32,937 bases of DNA from an uncultured bacterium (GCA_902779075.1 CACZAK010000064.1:1-32937), one strand, 5' to 3'; positions 23,471 through 31,619 are shown, counted from the first letter of the stretch. Notes: generated from the letters alone by a model not told the origin. Made by a program: numbers and translations.

Positions 23471-23500
23471 TTGACGCCAATGTACAAGAAGTGGTACAAT
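23471..23500 (+). promoter_or_regulatory. Toxin-antitoxin promoter with overlapping inverted repeat
   Basis: TTGACG (23471-23476), an 18-base spacer and TACAAT (23495-23500). The inverted repeat TGTAC...GTACA (23481-23485 and 23494-23498) overlaps the spacer and -10 box, in the place expected for an autoregulatory operator. Confidence 0.6.
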
Positions 23501-23535
23501 GTTTGCGTCCTTTTGACCAGGAAAGAGGTTTCCAC

Positions 23536-23859
23536 ATGCCAGTACTTGAACGAACAATGAAAACGATGCGCCTCGCGGATGACGTGGTGACATTCTCCAC
23601 CTTCCGCAAGACAATGGCCGAATGCTTCAACCGCAACACCAAGACCCGGCGTCCGCTCCTCATCACGCAAAACGGCGTCGCTTCGAAAGTGGTCATTGAC
23701 GTGGCCGACTTCGACAATATCCGCGAGACGCTTGAGCTCATGGACGATCTCTGGTCCGCCGAGGCCGAACTGGATCGCGGCGAGTTCACCACGCAGGAAG
23801 AGGAAATCCGCGAAGCTCATGCCGAGCGTGAGCGAATCAAGAGGAAGCTGGGGTTATGA
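23536..23859 (+). CDS. Antitoxin, Phd/YefM-like
   Basis: A 107-residue protein. Its first half (VVTFSTFRKTMAECFNR followed by RRPLLITQNGVASKVVI) is the Phd/YefM DNA-binding fold, in which the strand 'hopvlITrnGkpvaVl' is conserved. The second half (FDNIRETLELMDDLWSAEAE) is the toxin-neutralising helix region, with a charged tail. It should bind and inactivate the toxin encoded next and repress its own promoter. ATG at 23536 is chosen because AGGAAAGAGG ends 7 bases upstream; a longer upstream ATG would lie before the promoter. The stop overlaps the toxin start (ATGA at 23856-23859). Confidence 0.85.
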   Translation: MPVLERTMKTMRLADDVVTFSTFRKTMAECFNRNTKTRRPLLITQNGVASKVVIDVADFDNIRETLELMDDLWSAEAELDRGEFTTQEEEIREAHAERERIKRKLGL

Positions 23860-24152
23860 TCCGCTGGTCCAAGCGCGGAAAATTGCGCCGTATGCAATGC
23901 GTTCGCTACATCGCACAGGAGAGCGGCGATTGGCCCACGGCATGGAAATGGGAAGACGACGTATTCGATGCCGTTGCCCATCTTGAGGATTTCCCGCTTT
24001 CCGGCAGCGTCGTCAGAGAATTTGGACGCTCCGACATCCGTCAGGTGCTCCTCGGCGATTACCGCATCATCTATCGCGTAAAAGAGAACATTCCGGAAAT
24101 CATCTCCATCCGCCACGGACATTTTCGCATCCGCTCCCCGCGCTCGCTGTAA
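23856..24152 (+). CDS. RelE/ParE superfamily toxin
   Basis: A 98-residue protein with the compact RelE/ParE fold pattern: an N-terminal helical part (MQCVRYIAQESGDWPTAWKW), ending in the strands IRQVLLGDYRIIYRV and IISIRHGHFRI, with the basic/aromatic residues and final H-G-x-R-like end typical of the family. Such toxins either cleave mRNA on the ribosome (RelE type) or inhibit gyrase (ParE type); sequence alone does not decide, although the R-x-I-Y-R-V core is common to both. Translation is coupled to the antitoxin by a 4-base overlap. Confidence 0.83.
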   Translation: MIRWSKRGKLRRMQCVRYIAQESGDWPTAWKWEDDVFDAVAHLEDFPLSGSVVREFGRSDIRQVLLGDYRIIYRVKENIPEIISIRHGHFRIRSPRSL

Positions 24153-24176
24153 CAAACCACCAACCCGCAGCGAGAG

Positions 24177-24521
24177 GGTCGCGCTTGTCGGGGTGGCGGG
24201 CCTCCGCGCCCGCAACTGGGACAACGGGCATCTTGCCCGTTGCGGTAGGGCGCGATCACCGAGCGGGCCGCAAGGTGGGGCGAGCCGTCCCGGCGAGCCG
24301 CGCACCCCCTACTGCACCTCCACCACCACCTTGAAGAACCGCATCGCCGCCTTCTCCGCCGCCGTCGCCCCTTCAACAACCTTCCACTCGCCGCCCAACC
24401 TCTCCGTACCCTTCAGCACGGCCTGTATCTCTGCGCCCGTCCAGCGGTTCACCTTCGGCTCCCACTCCACCTTCGGCTCACCATCCACAATCTCAATGGA
24501 CACAATGCGGAAGTCATTCGT
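24177..24521. repeat. Long direct repeat, copy 1 (345 bp)
   Basis: It matches 26075-26413 with scattered substitutions and one 6-bp difference near 24312-24325. It starts GGTCGCGCTTGTCGGGG, contains two hairpins (including CAACGGGC/GCCCGTTG) and the GGTAGGG and GGTGGGGCGAG motifs, and ends at a minus-strand reading frame for a C-terminal protein domain. The two copies bracket the DUF4143-type ATPase. Confidence 0.9.
24309..24521 (-). pseudogene. C-terminal remnant of a secreted-protein gene (copy 1)
   Basis: The minus-strand frame reads NDFRIVSIEIVDGEPKVEW, then VNRWTGAEIQAVLKG, and ends AAMRFFKVVVEV before a TAG stop. An ending of W-x-P-x-L/V ... RFFKV is common at the C-termini of large exported proteins in this type of organism, from general knowledge. 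No plausible start or N-terminal domain precedes it here; upstream the frame runs into the ATPase operator palindromes. It is therefore interpreted as a gene fragment carried in the direct repeat. Confidence 0.6.
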
Positions 24522-24535
24522 GTCAAGCGCCACTG

Positions 24536-24569
24536 TTTGAACTTTCGTGCAGATGCACAAAAGTTCAAA
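24536..24569. promoter_or_regulatory. Palindromic operator-like site 1 upstream of the ATPase gene
   Basis: A 34-base imperfect palindrome: half-sites TTTGAACTTTCGTGCAG and the reverse complement of ATGCACAAAAGTTCAAA agree at 15 of 17 positions. It lies just upstream of the -35 box of the predicted promoter. Confidence 0.75.
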
Positions 24570-24576
24570 GTGACAC

Positions 24577-24605
24577 TTGCAACACAAACAAAAAACTGAT
24601 ACACT
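24577..24605 (+). promoter_or_regulatory. Promoter of the DUF4143-type ATPase
   Basis: TTGCAA (24577-24582), a 17-base spacer and TACACT (24600-24605), exactly between the two palindromes. The expected start of transcription is at about 24612, so palindrome 2 would lie at the very 5' end of the message. Confidence 0.55.
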
Positions 24606-24613
24606 ATTTCCGT

Positions 24614-24647
24614 TTTGAACTTTCGTGCATGTGCACACAACTTCAAA
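24614..24647. promoter_or_regulatory. Palindromic operator-like site 2 upstream of the ATPase gene
   Basis: The half-site TTTGAACTTTCGTGCA is identical to that of site 1; the other half is more diverged (13 of 17 paired). The centre lies 78 bp from the centre of site 1. Confidence 0.7.
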
Positions 24648-24661
24648 GCAGGACCAAGACG

Positions 24662-25993
24662 ATGATCATCAAAAGAGATATTCTCCTAAACAAGCTGATC
24701 AAAGCGAAAAACCACAATCTTATCAAGATTTTGGTCGGGATGAGACGTTGCGGGAAGAGTTTTCTTCTCTTCAATCTCTTCAAGCGCCATCTACTTGACA
24801 GTGGCATTTCCCGAGACCATATCGTAGAAATTGACCTTGAATCCGATGACCTTCTTTTCTGCCGCGATGCAATCACCCTTGGTAAGGAAATCCGCGCACG
24901 CCTTCCTTCTGACGACGCCCCGTGTTTCGTCCTCATTGATGAGATTCAACATGCGGAACCTATCCTGCCTGAAGGCACTGATCTCTCGCGCCTGCGCCCA
25001 GAAGACCGCAAAAAAGCCTACATCACCTTCTATCATGTTCTCAACGGACTTCTCAAACGAAAGAACGTCTCCACATACGTCACTGGATCCAACGCCGATC
25101 TGCTCTCGAAAGAGGTAGCCACGGAGTTCAGGGGACGCGGCGAGACCATCACGGTATCCCCGCTTTCGCTCGCAGAGTTCGCCGAAACGATGCCCAATGC
25201 GCGGGATTTCTTCCAGGTCCGTGACGCCTATCTCACGTTCGGCGGACTCCCCGAATGCGCCCTCCTTGAAACCGAATCCGAAAAGCGGCGCTATCTCGAC
25301 AATCTCAACGCGACCATCTATCTCCGCGACATCATCCAGCGATACAACCTCAAGAACGACGCCCTGCTTGAAATCGTGGCCGATACGACCATGAGCAACA
25401 TCGGCTGCCTCACCAATCCCACGAAACTCAGCAACGCAATCAACTCCACGGGCAAGTTTGTCTGCAACGAAACGACCGTTCGCAAATACCTCGGTTATCT
25501 TGAATCGGCCTTCCTCATCCAGAATGCGCGGCTCTTCGATTTGCGCGGGAACCGATATCTCGACTACCCCTCCAAATACTATGCCGTCGATACCGGCATC
25601 CGCAATTCGCGTCTCAACTTCCGACAGGACGAAAACACGCACCTCATGGAGAACGTCATCTACAACGAACTCATCCGGCGCGACTACGCGGTGGACGTCG
25701 GCGCCGTGGAGATGTTCGCAACCGTCGACGGCAAGCGCTGCCGCAAGCGCTACGAAGTGGATTTCGTCGTCAACAAAGGCGACATGCGCTTTTACATCCA
25801 GTCCGCATGGAACATCCCCGCCAACGAGAAACGCGAGCAGGAAACCTTTTCTCTCCGACACATCGGCGACAACTTCAGGAAAGTCGTCGTGACCGGCGAC
25901 CCCTACGAAAAACCCTGGACCGACCGTAACGGCATCACCTTCATCGGCATCGTGCCGTTTCTCCTCGACCCGCTCTCGCTTGAAACGCTCTGA
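24662..25993 (+). CDS. AAA-family ATPase with C-terminal DUF4143-type domain
   Basis: A 443-residue protein from ATG 24662. The N-terminal AAA_14-type domain has Walker A VGMRRCGKSFLL and Walker B CFVLIDEIQH, and the sensor region STYVTGSNADLLS. The C-terminal half includes the family segments TFGGLPECALL and IYLRDIIQRYNLKN. It closes with a PD-(D/E)XK-like region (KYYAVDTGIRN, then LMENVIYNELIRRDY, YEVDFVV). The cellular job of these proteins is unknown; they are abundant, often strain-variable, in anaerobes. The start is chosen because the alternative ATG at 24629 lies inside palindrome 2 and would add a non-family extension. The gene has its own promoter between two palindromes and is bracketed by long direct repeats, so it looks like a separately acquired unit. 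Confidence 0.88.
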   Translation: MIIKRDILLNKLIKAKNHNLIKILVGMRRCGKSFLLFNLFKRHLLDSGISRDHIVEIDLESDDLLFCRDAITLGKEIRARLPSDDAPCFVLIDEIQHAEPILPEGTDLSRLRPEDRKKAYITFYHVLNGLLKRKNVSTYVTGSNADLLSKEVATEFRGRGETITVSPLSLAEFAETMPNARDFFQVRDAYLTFGGLPECALLETESEKRRYLDNLNATIYLRDIIQRYNLKNDALLEIVADTTMSNIGCLTNPTKLSNAINSTGKFVCNETTVRKYLGYLESAFLIQNARLFDLRGNRYLDYPSKYYAVDTGIRNSRLNFRQDENTHLMENVIYNELIRRDYAVDVGAVEMFATVDGKRCRKRYEVDFVVNKGDMRFYIQSAWNIPANEKREQETFSLRHIGDNFRKVVVTGDPYEKPWTDRNGITFIGIVPFLLDPLSLETL

Positions 25994-26008
25994 CCGACCA
26001 CGCTGCCA

Positions 26009-26074
26009 CGCTTGTCGGGGTGGCGGGCGTCTCGCCCGCAACTAGGCCAACGGGCGTCCCGCCCGTTGCGGGAT
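26009..26074. repeat. Hairpin unit adjacent to direct repeat copy 2
   Basis: It starts CGCTTGTCGGGGTGGCGGGC and forms two hairpins: GCGGGCG/CGCCCGC with a 3-base loop, and CAACGGGC/GCCCGTTG with a 5-base loop. The same unit in varied form begins direct repeat copy 2 directly after it and also begins copy 1, so this one is a local tandem duplication. Confidence 0.8.
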
Positions 26075-26413
26075 GGTCGCGCTTGTCGGGGTGGCGGGCC
26101 TCCGCGCCCGCAACTGGGACAACGGGCATCTTGCCCGTTGCGGTAGGGCGCGATCACCGAGCGCGCCGCCAGGTGGGGCGAGCCCTCCGGGCGAACCGCG
26201 CGCCCCCTACTGCACCACAACCTTGAAGAACCGCATCGCCGCCTTCTCCGCCGCCGTCGCCCCTTCAACCGCCTTCCACTCGCCATCCAGCGTCGCCGCG
26301 CCCTCCAGCACGGCCTGTATCTCCGCGCCCGTCCAGCGGTTCACCTTCGGCTCCCACTCGACCTTCGGCTTACCATCCACCATCTCAATGGACACAATGC
26401 GGAAGTCGTTCGT
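26075..26413. repeat. Long direct repeat, copy 2 (339 bp)
   Basis: Counterpart of 24177-24521 in the same orientation. It ends 7 bases from the stop codon of the BspA-like gene. Confidence 0.9.
26207..26413 (-). pseudogene. C-terminal remnant of a secreted-protein gene (copy 2)
   Basis: The minus-strand frame reads NDFRIVSIEMVDGKPKVEW and ends AAMRFFKVVVQ. An in-frame TAG (26414-26416) lies directly upstream, so it cannot be read through from the BspA-like gene. It has no start of its own apart from an internal GTG. Confidence 0.6.
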
Positions 26414-26420
26414 CTAATGC

Positions 26421-29400
26421 CTACTCTACAGTCACACTCCAATTCGCGGCGGGTTTCTTGCACGACGCCTCGCCATAACCGACGCCATCGACCACGAAAC
26501 CGATCACGTTCACCGTGTACTTCACCAGCTTCTTCTTTTTGCCAGTGCCTTGCAGCGCATACACCTTGAACGAGCCCTTGAACTGCCCCGTCTTCGACGT
26601 GTAGGTGAGCTTCAGTCCCGAAAGGTTGGTCTTGCCCTTCGATGTATCTATTATCAGATCCTTGCCAGAATCCTTGTCATAGTACTCCGACAGCGCCGCA
26701 CCCTTCTTCGGTTTTGCCCACTTCACCGTGGCCGCCTTCGCACACTTCCATTTGCCACTAGAGACGCTGAACGTCTCATCCATCGGCAGAAGTTCGTCCA
26801 ACAGCCTGCCCTGCACCTTGAGATTGAAGTCCTCGATGCTGAACGTCTTGCTCGCCCCGCCCTTAAGCGCCCCGCCAATCTTCGCCTCCGCCATCAGATA
26901 CGATCCGTTCTTCAGCGTAAAGGTTCCATCAGCTTCCATCTCAAACAACATCTCTCCAATCGGCGCCTTAAAGGCAATCTTCACGGGAGGGACGCGCCCC
27001 GTCGCGTCCAACGTAACATTCACCGCCTTTGCAGTGACCTTCTTCACCTTGCCGGCATCCAGCAGCGACGCCGTGGCAGATACCTTAACAACGCCCTTCT
27101 TGCTGATCTTGCCTAGCTTCACCTGCACCGTGCCGACAAGCGCATCACCCTTATACAACGCCCCGTCAATAGTCTGCACCTTGGCGAAGGACACATCCAA
27201 CGTTCCTGCAAAAACGACAGCTGGTGTCGGCGTAGGCGTGGGCGTAGGTTCTGGCGTGGGTATGGTCCCTGGCGTAGGCGTCGGTGTTGGGGTGGGCGTG
27301 TCGCTACCGCCAGAACCGCCGCCGTTAACCATCCAGTGCGCGTAGAACGTTGCGTTGGTCGTGATAATGGTTTCTTCCGACACCCGACTTCCGACATACG
27401 GCTCTGTAAACCAGCCATCGAAAGTGTAGCCGCTCCGCGTTGGCGTAGGCAGTTCACCTACTGCACACTCGTTCGTTACTGTACGGCTCACCTCGTCAAC
27501 AGCACCACCATTCGCATCAAAAGTGAGGGTGAATGTCACCGATGATGGCAAATCTTCATCATCAACGTACTCTATCCTCATTCCGTTCCATGTGCCAGGG
27601 ATGGTAACGCCCCATCCCGTAGAACCCCTTCGCACGTAAGCAGTGCAACTTGAGGTTACACCATAAAATGCATCTTCTCCAAGGGCCGGAGCATTCCCGT
27701 TGAAGGTAATGTTCGTAAGGCTGGAACAGTCCTCGAACGCATCGTCCCCAATACTCGTCACGCTTGCTGGCAACGTAATCGACTTCAAACTACGACAATA
27801 GGAAAACGCATAATCCCCAACATCCGTCACGCCGTCCGGCACCGTCAGATCAATCAGTCGTCCACCCTCGAACGCTCCAACACTGATAGCCGTCACGCCA
27901 GACGGGATTGTCACCGCAGTCAAGGCTCCGGGACAGGCGACGACCGTCGTCCCCGCCTTGTCGCACAGCAAACCATTCCTCACGGAATAGGACGAATTAT
28001 CCGCAGCAACGACGAAATGCTCAAGGTTCGAGCAACCGGCGAACGCTTCGTCCCCGATACTCGCCACTCCATTGCCAATAGTCACACTCGACAACTCTTT
28101 ACACCAATAGAACGCATAGGCCCCAATGTTCTTCACGCTATTTGGAATCATCACGCTCGTCAATCTATCGCACTCTTCAAACGCCTCGTCGGCGATGCTA
28201 ATGACTCCGTCGGGAATATCTATCTCCGTTGCGCCGTTCAAAACAACACCTGTCAACACTCCGCCAGTAATCGCAAAAGTTGGTGTTACCTCAGGTTCAG
28301 GCGTTGGCTCTGGAGGCGGATCGGGTTGTGGATCTGGTTTAGGATCTGGGTCGGGCTCTTCCGACTCCAGATACTCGATCCGTCTCCCATTCCACGTACC
28401 GGGTATCGACACGCCCCATCCAGTACTTTTATGAGTTACATACGTTACAGCATCCAAAGGCGTAGCTTCATAAGCTTTTACCGAACCAAATTGAACACTT
28501 AAGTCCACATAGCTGTAATTCCGATATCCAGGGCGAATCGTTCGAGAATACCTTTTTTCTTCCAACGTTGTTGGTGCATCACCTTCAAAAGAAACTTTTT
28601 TTAATTGATTACACCCCCAAAACGCAAATGCTCCGATGTTTGTCACCCCCATAGGTATAGAAACCTCATTCACCCCATTAGGACAGGATATTAGCGTTGT
28701 CATGCTCTTATCGTAAACAACACCATTGCATGAGGCGTAGTGTGGATTGTCGCATGAAACATCTATACAAGTCAAACTATCGCACCCTTTGAATGCTAGT
28801 TCTGAAATGTTGGTGACCACATCTCCAATGGAAACCTTTGCTATACGTTGACAATCTCCAAATAAAAAACTAGGGACAGACAACAGTTTGGCAGAAAGAT
28901 TCACATTCGTCAATTCATAACACTCATTGAACGCATACGCACCGATACTCGTCACATTGTCTGGTATAGTCATGCTCGTAAGATTTGTACAAGACCAAAA
29001 TACTCCTTCGCCAATGTTCGTCACGCTGTTCGGGATCGTTATGCTTGTCAAGCTGCCACAATAGGAAAACGCCCCAATTCCTATGTCCGTAATACTGTCA
29101 GGAAGCGTTACGTTTGTCAGACTACGACAATCGCAAAACACCACTTTACCGATGTTAGTTACACCATCACAGACAACCACATTTGTGATATTCTGGTAGC
29201 TAGGGAATGTAATACCCAACCTATTTGTACATGTACATTGCGGAATCGTCACACTCGTCACTCTGCTACATTTGTTGAAAGCAGAAGCCCCAATACCTGT
29301 CACGCTGCTCGGTATCGTCACGCTCATCAGGCTGCGGCAGTCGGAGAACGCACTATCTCCTATGCTCGTCACGCCGTCGGGTATCGTTATGCTCGTCAGG

Positions 29401-31547
29401 CTGCGGCAGTCGGAGAACGCACTATCTCCTATGCTCGTCACGCCGTCGGGTATCGTTATGCTCGTCAGGCCGCTACAACCGGAAAACGCAGAAGCCCCAA
29501 TACTCGTTACGCTGCTCGGTATCGTCACGCTCGTCAGGCCCCTGCAGTCGGAGAACACCCTATTCCCGATACTAGTCACACCATCCTGAACGATAATGTT
29601 TGTTATTGAATAATAGGCACTGAAGAAAGACGAAACAGTAAGACTACACACATACTGTGGAATCGTTATGCTTTTCGGGTTACAACCTGTGAACGCCTCT
29701 GATGAGATAAGCGACACTCCATTACCGATTATCATGTTCGTCAAACCACTACAACCAGAGAACGCAAAATGGCCAATCCGCATCACGCTGTCAGGAATTG
29801 TTATGGTAGTCATACCGCTACAACCAGAAAATGGACCGCGCCGAATTCCCCAATCGCCGTCCTCTAGTTCCTCTACACCATCACCGATTTCAACTGACGT
29901 TAAAGCGCTGCAATCTTGAAAAGTACCCCATCTAATACGTTTTACACTGCCGGGAATTGCTATATACGTCAAGTTTTCACACGTCTGAAACGCGCGATAC
30001 CCGATGCTTATCACGCTGCTCGGTATCGTTACATTCATAAGTCCTCTGCAGCGGGCAAAAGCTTCATCCCCGATGCTCATCACGCCGTCTGGTATCGTCA
30101 CGCTCGTCAGGTTGTAACAGCCGGAAAACGCCTGATCCCCGATATTCGTCACGCCATCAGGGATAGTCACGCTCGTCAGACCACTACAACCAGCAAACGC
30201 AATATTCCCGATACTCACCGCACCAATACCTATCGTCACATTTGTTAGACCTGTTAGACCATACTCTTCATAAAATGCGCCGCCACCAATACCACGGATA
30301 CCAGTCAAGCACAAGTCTGGAAGCAGTAAATCAGTATGCCCTACCACCCAACCATCAATAAGTTTGACACCAGGTATTGCTTTCGTGTCATAAAGCGTAC
30401 CATTGCAACGAAAGAATGCACGATACCCAATGCTCGTCACGCTGTTGGGTATTGTCACGCTCGTAAGCCCGCTGCAATCTGAGAACGCATATTCCCCGAT
30501 GCTCATCACGCCGTTGCCAATCGCCACGCTCGTAAGGCCGCTGCAATATTCAAACGCATAATTCCCTATGCTCGTCACGCTGTTGGGTATTGTCACGCTC
30601 GTAAGTCCACTGCAGCCAGAAAACGCACCGCTCCCGATGTTCGTCACGCTGTTCGGCATCGTCACGCTCGTAAGGCCGTTGCAGCCACAGAACGTATAAT
30701 TCCCGATGTTCGTTGTGCCATCTGGTATAGTCAAGTCCGTAATCAATGATCCATTAAGATAAAGCTTGTGGGCGTATAAGAGCGGATTTGCTTTGTAACT
30801 GTAAAACGAAATTCCGCACCATTTCGCGAGATTCGTTATGTGGACTCCCTTTAGGCCGTTACAGTCATTGAATGCACCTTCCCCGATGCTCGTTACGCTG
30901 TCCGATATCGTCACGCTAGTGAGGCCGCTGCAGCCAGAAAATGCCCAATTCCCAATACTCGTCACTGTGCCATGTATCGTCACGTTAGTGAGGCCACTGC
31001 AGCCAGAAAATGCCCGCTTCCCAATGCTCGTCACAGTGTCAGGTATCGTCAAGTCCAAGACCTGCGAACCGTTAAGATAAAGATTGTGGGCATAGTAAAG
31101 AGGGGTGTCGTTGAATACAATGCTACACCATTTCGCAAGATCCGTTATATGGACTTCCTTTAGGCTGCTGCAGTCGTAAAACGCTTCCGAGCCGATGCTC
31201 GTCACGCTGTCGGGTATCGTTATGCCCGTCAAGCCGCTGCAATACTTAAACGCAATATCCCCGATGCTCGTAACGCTGTCAGGGATCGTCACGCTCGTGA
31301 GGCCGCTGCAGCCACGGAACGCAGAATACCCTATGCTCGTCACGGGCTTGCCGCCGAGCGTATCGGGGATGGTCACGGCTCCAGTTGGCGATGGCGAAAT
31401 ACATGGTGTATAGCCTATTCCATAAATCTCCGCCGTGTCGCCGCTGATGCGATATGTCCACGTATAGTCGCCGACCGTTTCGGTATCGGCCCACGCGCCA
31501 AACGCCACGGTCGCCGCCGTAGCCATCATCATCAGTTTCGTTTTCAT
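26421..31547 (-). CDS. Giant BspA-like leucine-rich-repeat surface protein
   Basis: A 1708-residue exported protein. Signal peptide: MMMATAATVAFGAWA. Residues ~40-1010 are many LRR_5 (Treponema/BspA type) units of about 23 residues with the pattern IPDSVTSIGxxAFxxCSGLT. A Pro/Asp/Glu linker (PDPKPDPQPDPPPEPTPEP) at ~1060-1090 precedes a second LRR block to ~1320. An InlB B-repeat/Flg_new module follows (LTFDANGGAVDEV ... GYTFDGWFTEP ... FYAHW). A Pro/Thr-Pro linker leads to a C-terminal ~265-residue beta-rich domain (LDVSFAKVQTIDGALYKG, KGSFKVYALQG). Such proteins bind host or other surfaces, by analogy with BspA; the role here is inferred. G+C content is visibly lower than in the core operons. 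An AAGGAA ribosome site precedes the ATG. Confidence 0.93.
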   Translation of the reverse strand: MKTKLMMMATAATVAFGAWADTETVGDYTWTYRISGDTAEIYGIGYTPCISPSPTGAVTIPDTLGGKPVTSIGYSAFRGCSGLTSVTIPDSVTSIGDIAFKYCSGLTGITIPDSVTSIGSEAFYDCSSLKEVHITDLAKWCSIVFNDTPLYYAHNLYLNGSQVLDLTIPDTVTSIGKRAFSGCSGLTNVTIHGTVTSIGNWAFSGCSGLTSVTISDSVTSIGEGAFNDCNGLKGVHITNLAKWCGISFYSYKANPLLYAHKLYLNGSLITDLTIPDGTTNIGNYTFCGCNGLTSVTMPNSVTNIGSGAFSGCSGLTSVTIPNSVTSIGNYAFEYCSGLTSVAIGNGVMSIGEYAFSDCSGLTSVTIPNSVTSIGYRAFFRCNGTLYDTKAIPGVKLIDGWVVGHTDLLLPDLCLTGIRGIGGGAFYEEYGLTGLTNVTIGIGAVSIGNIAFAGCSGLTSVTIPDGVTNIGDQAFSGCYNLTSVTIPDGVMSIGDEAFARCRGLMNVTIPSSVISIGYRAFQTCENLTYIAIPGSVKRIRWGTFQDCSALTSVEIGDGVEELEDGDWGIRRGPFSGCSGMTTITIPDSVMRIGHFAFSGCSGLTNMIIGNGVSLISSEAFTGCNPKSITIPQYVCSLTVSSFFSAYYSITNIIVQDGVTSIGNRVFSDCRGLTSVTIPSSVTSIGASAFSGCSGLTSITIPDGVTSIGDSAFSDCRSLTSITIPDGVTSIGDSAFSDCRSLMSVTIPSSVTGIGASAFNKCSRVTSVTIPQCTCTNRLGITFPSYQNITNVVVCDGVTNIGKVVFCDCRSLTNVTLPDSITDIGIGAFSYCGSLTSITIPNSVTNIGEGVFWSCTNLTSMTIPDNVTSIGAYAFNECYELTNVNLSAKLLSVPSFLFGDCQRIAKVSIGDVVTNISELAFKGCDSLTCIDVSCDNPHYASCNGVVYDKSMTTLISCPNGVNEVSIPMGVTNIGAFAFWGCNQLKKVSFEGDAPTTLEEKRYSRTIRPGYRNYSYVDLSVQFGSVKAYEATPLDAVTYVTHKSTGWGVSIPGTWNGRRIEYLESEEPDPDPKPDPQPDPPPEPTPEPEVTPTFAITGGVLTGVVLNGATEIDIPDGVISIADEAFEECDRLTSVMIPNSVKNIGAYAFYWCKELSSVTIGNGVASIGDEAFAGCSNLEHFVVAADNSSYSVRNGLLCDKAGTTVVACPGALTAVTIPSGVTAISVGAFEGGRLIDLTVPDGVTDVGDYAFSYCRSLKSITLPASVTSIGDDAFEDCSSLTNITFNGNAPALGEDAFYGVTSSCTAYVRRGSTGWGVTIPGTWNGMRIEYVDDEDLPSSVTFTLTFDANGGAVDEVSRTVTNECAVGELPTPTRSGYTFDGWFTEPYVGSRVSEETIITTNATFYAHWMVNGGGSGGSDTPTPTPTPTPGTIPTPEPTPTPTPTPAVVFAGTLDVSFAKVQTIDGALYKGDALVGTVQVKLGKISKKGVVKVSATASLLDAGKVKKVTAKAVNVTLDATGRVPPVKIAFKAPIGEMLFEMEADGTFTLKNGSYLMAEAKIGGALKGGASKTFSIEDFNLKVQGRLLDELLPMDETFSVSSGKWKCAKAATVKWAKPKKGAALSEYYDKDSGKDLIIDTSKGKTNLSGLKLTYTSKTGQFKGSFKVYALQGTGKKKKLVKYTVNVIGFVVDGVGYGEASCKKPAANWSVTVE
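29332..29469 (-). repeat. Perfect 69-bp tandem duplication in the BspA-like gene
   Basis: 29332-29400 and 29401-29469 are identical over all 69 bases, equal to one 23-residue LRR unit, while neighbouring units differ at many positions. This indicates a very recent in-frame duplication. Confidence 0.92.
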
Positions 31548-31619
31548 TTCGTTTTTCCTTTCAAGTTGTTTCTTTTTGTTTGCGGCTCGGCGGGACGCCT
31601 CGCCCCACCGTTTTCCGCC
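31548..31619. repeat. GGTGGGGCGAG-type imperfect hairpin between the AlbA_2 and BspA-like genes
   Basis: The 72-base gap holds on the minus strand GGTGGGGCGAGGCG, three bases, then CGCCGAGCC, an imperfect hairpin related to sequences near 24275 and 26175. It is followed by an A-rich stretch and the ribosome binding site of the BspA-like gene. It might be a terminator or attenuator between the two genes. Confidence 0.5.

Larger units (their letters stand above)
23187..23535. other. Divergent intergenic region between guaB and the toxin-antitoxin genes
   Basis: No gene is supported. It holds the guaB promoter, a short GGGCTGCCAGCCC inverted repeat near 23309-23322, a degenerate GGTAGGG head at 23399-23405 without a matching stem, and the toxin-antitoxin promoter. 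It marks the change from core operons to accessory DNA. Confidence 0.6.
24153..24661. other. Region between the toxin and ATPase genes: direct repeat copy 1 plus operator/promoter block
   Basis: No complete gene is supported. 24177-24521 is copy 1 of the long direct repeat, including a minus-strand C-terminal gene remnant. 24536-24647 holds two long palindromes flanking a promoter for the ATPase. Confidence 0.7.
25994..26420. other. Region between the ATPase and BspA-like genes: hairpin units and direct repeat copy 2
   Basis: No complete gene is supported. 26009-26074 is an extra copy of the hairpin unit, 26075-26413 is copy 2 of the long direct repeat, and 7 bases later comes the stop of the BspA-like gene. 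Confidence 0.7.

Noticed and set aside
24309..24638. A 109-codon minus-strand gene upstream of the ATPase
   Set aside because: Its N-terminal third is translation of the operator palindromes; only the C-terminal part resembles a protein domain, so it is listed as a remnant.
24629..24661. Upstream ATG start for the DUF4143-type ATPase
   Set aside because: This ATG lies inside palindrome 2 and would add 11 residues not typical of the family; ATG 24662 begins the usual MIIKRD-type N-terminus.
26421..31547. Repetitive DNA that might be read as CRISPR or satellite
   Set aside because: The period is 69 bp, equal to 23-residue LRR units in a single long reading frame with a signal peptide.
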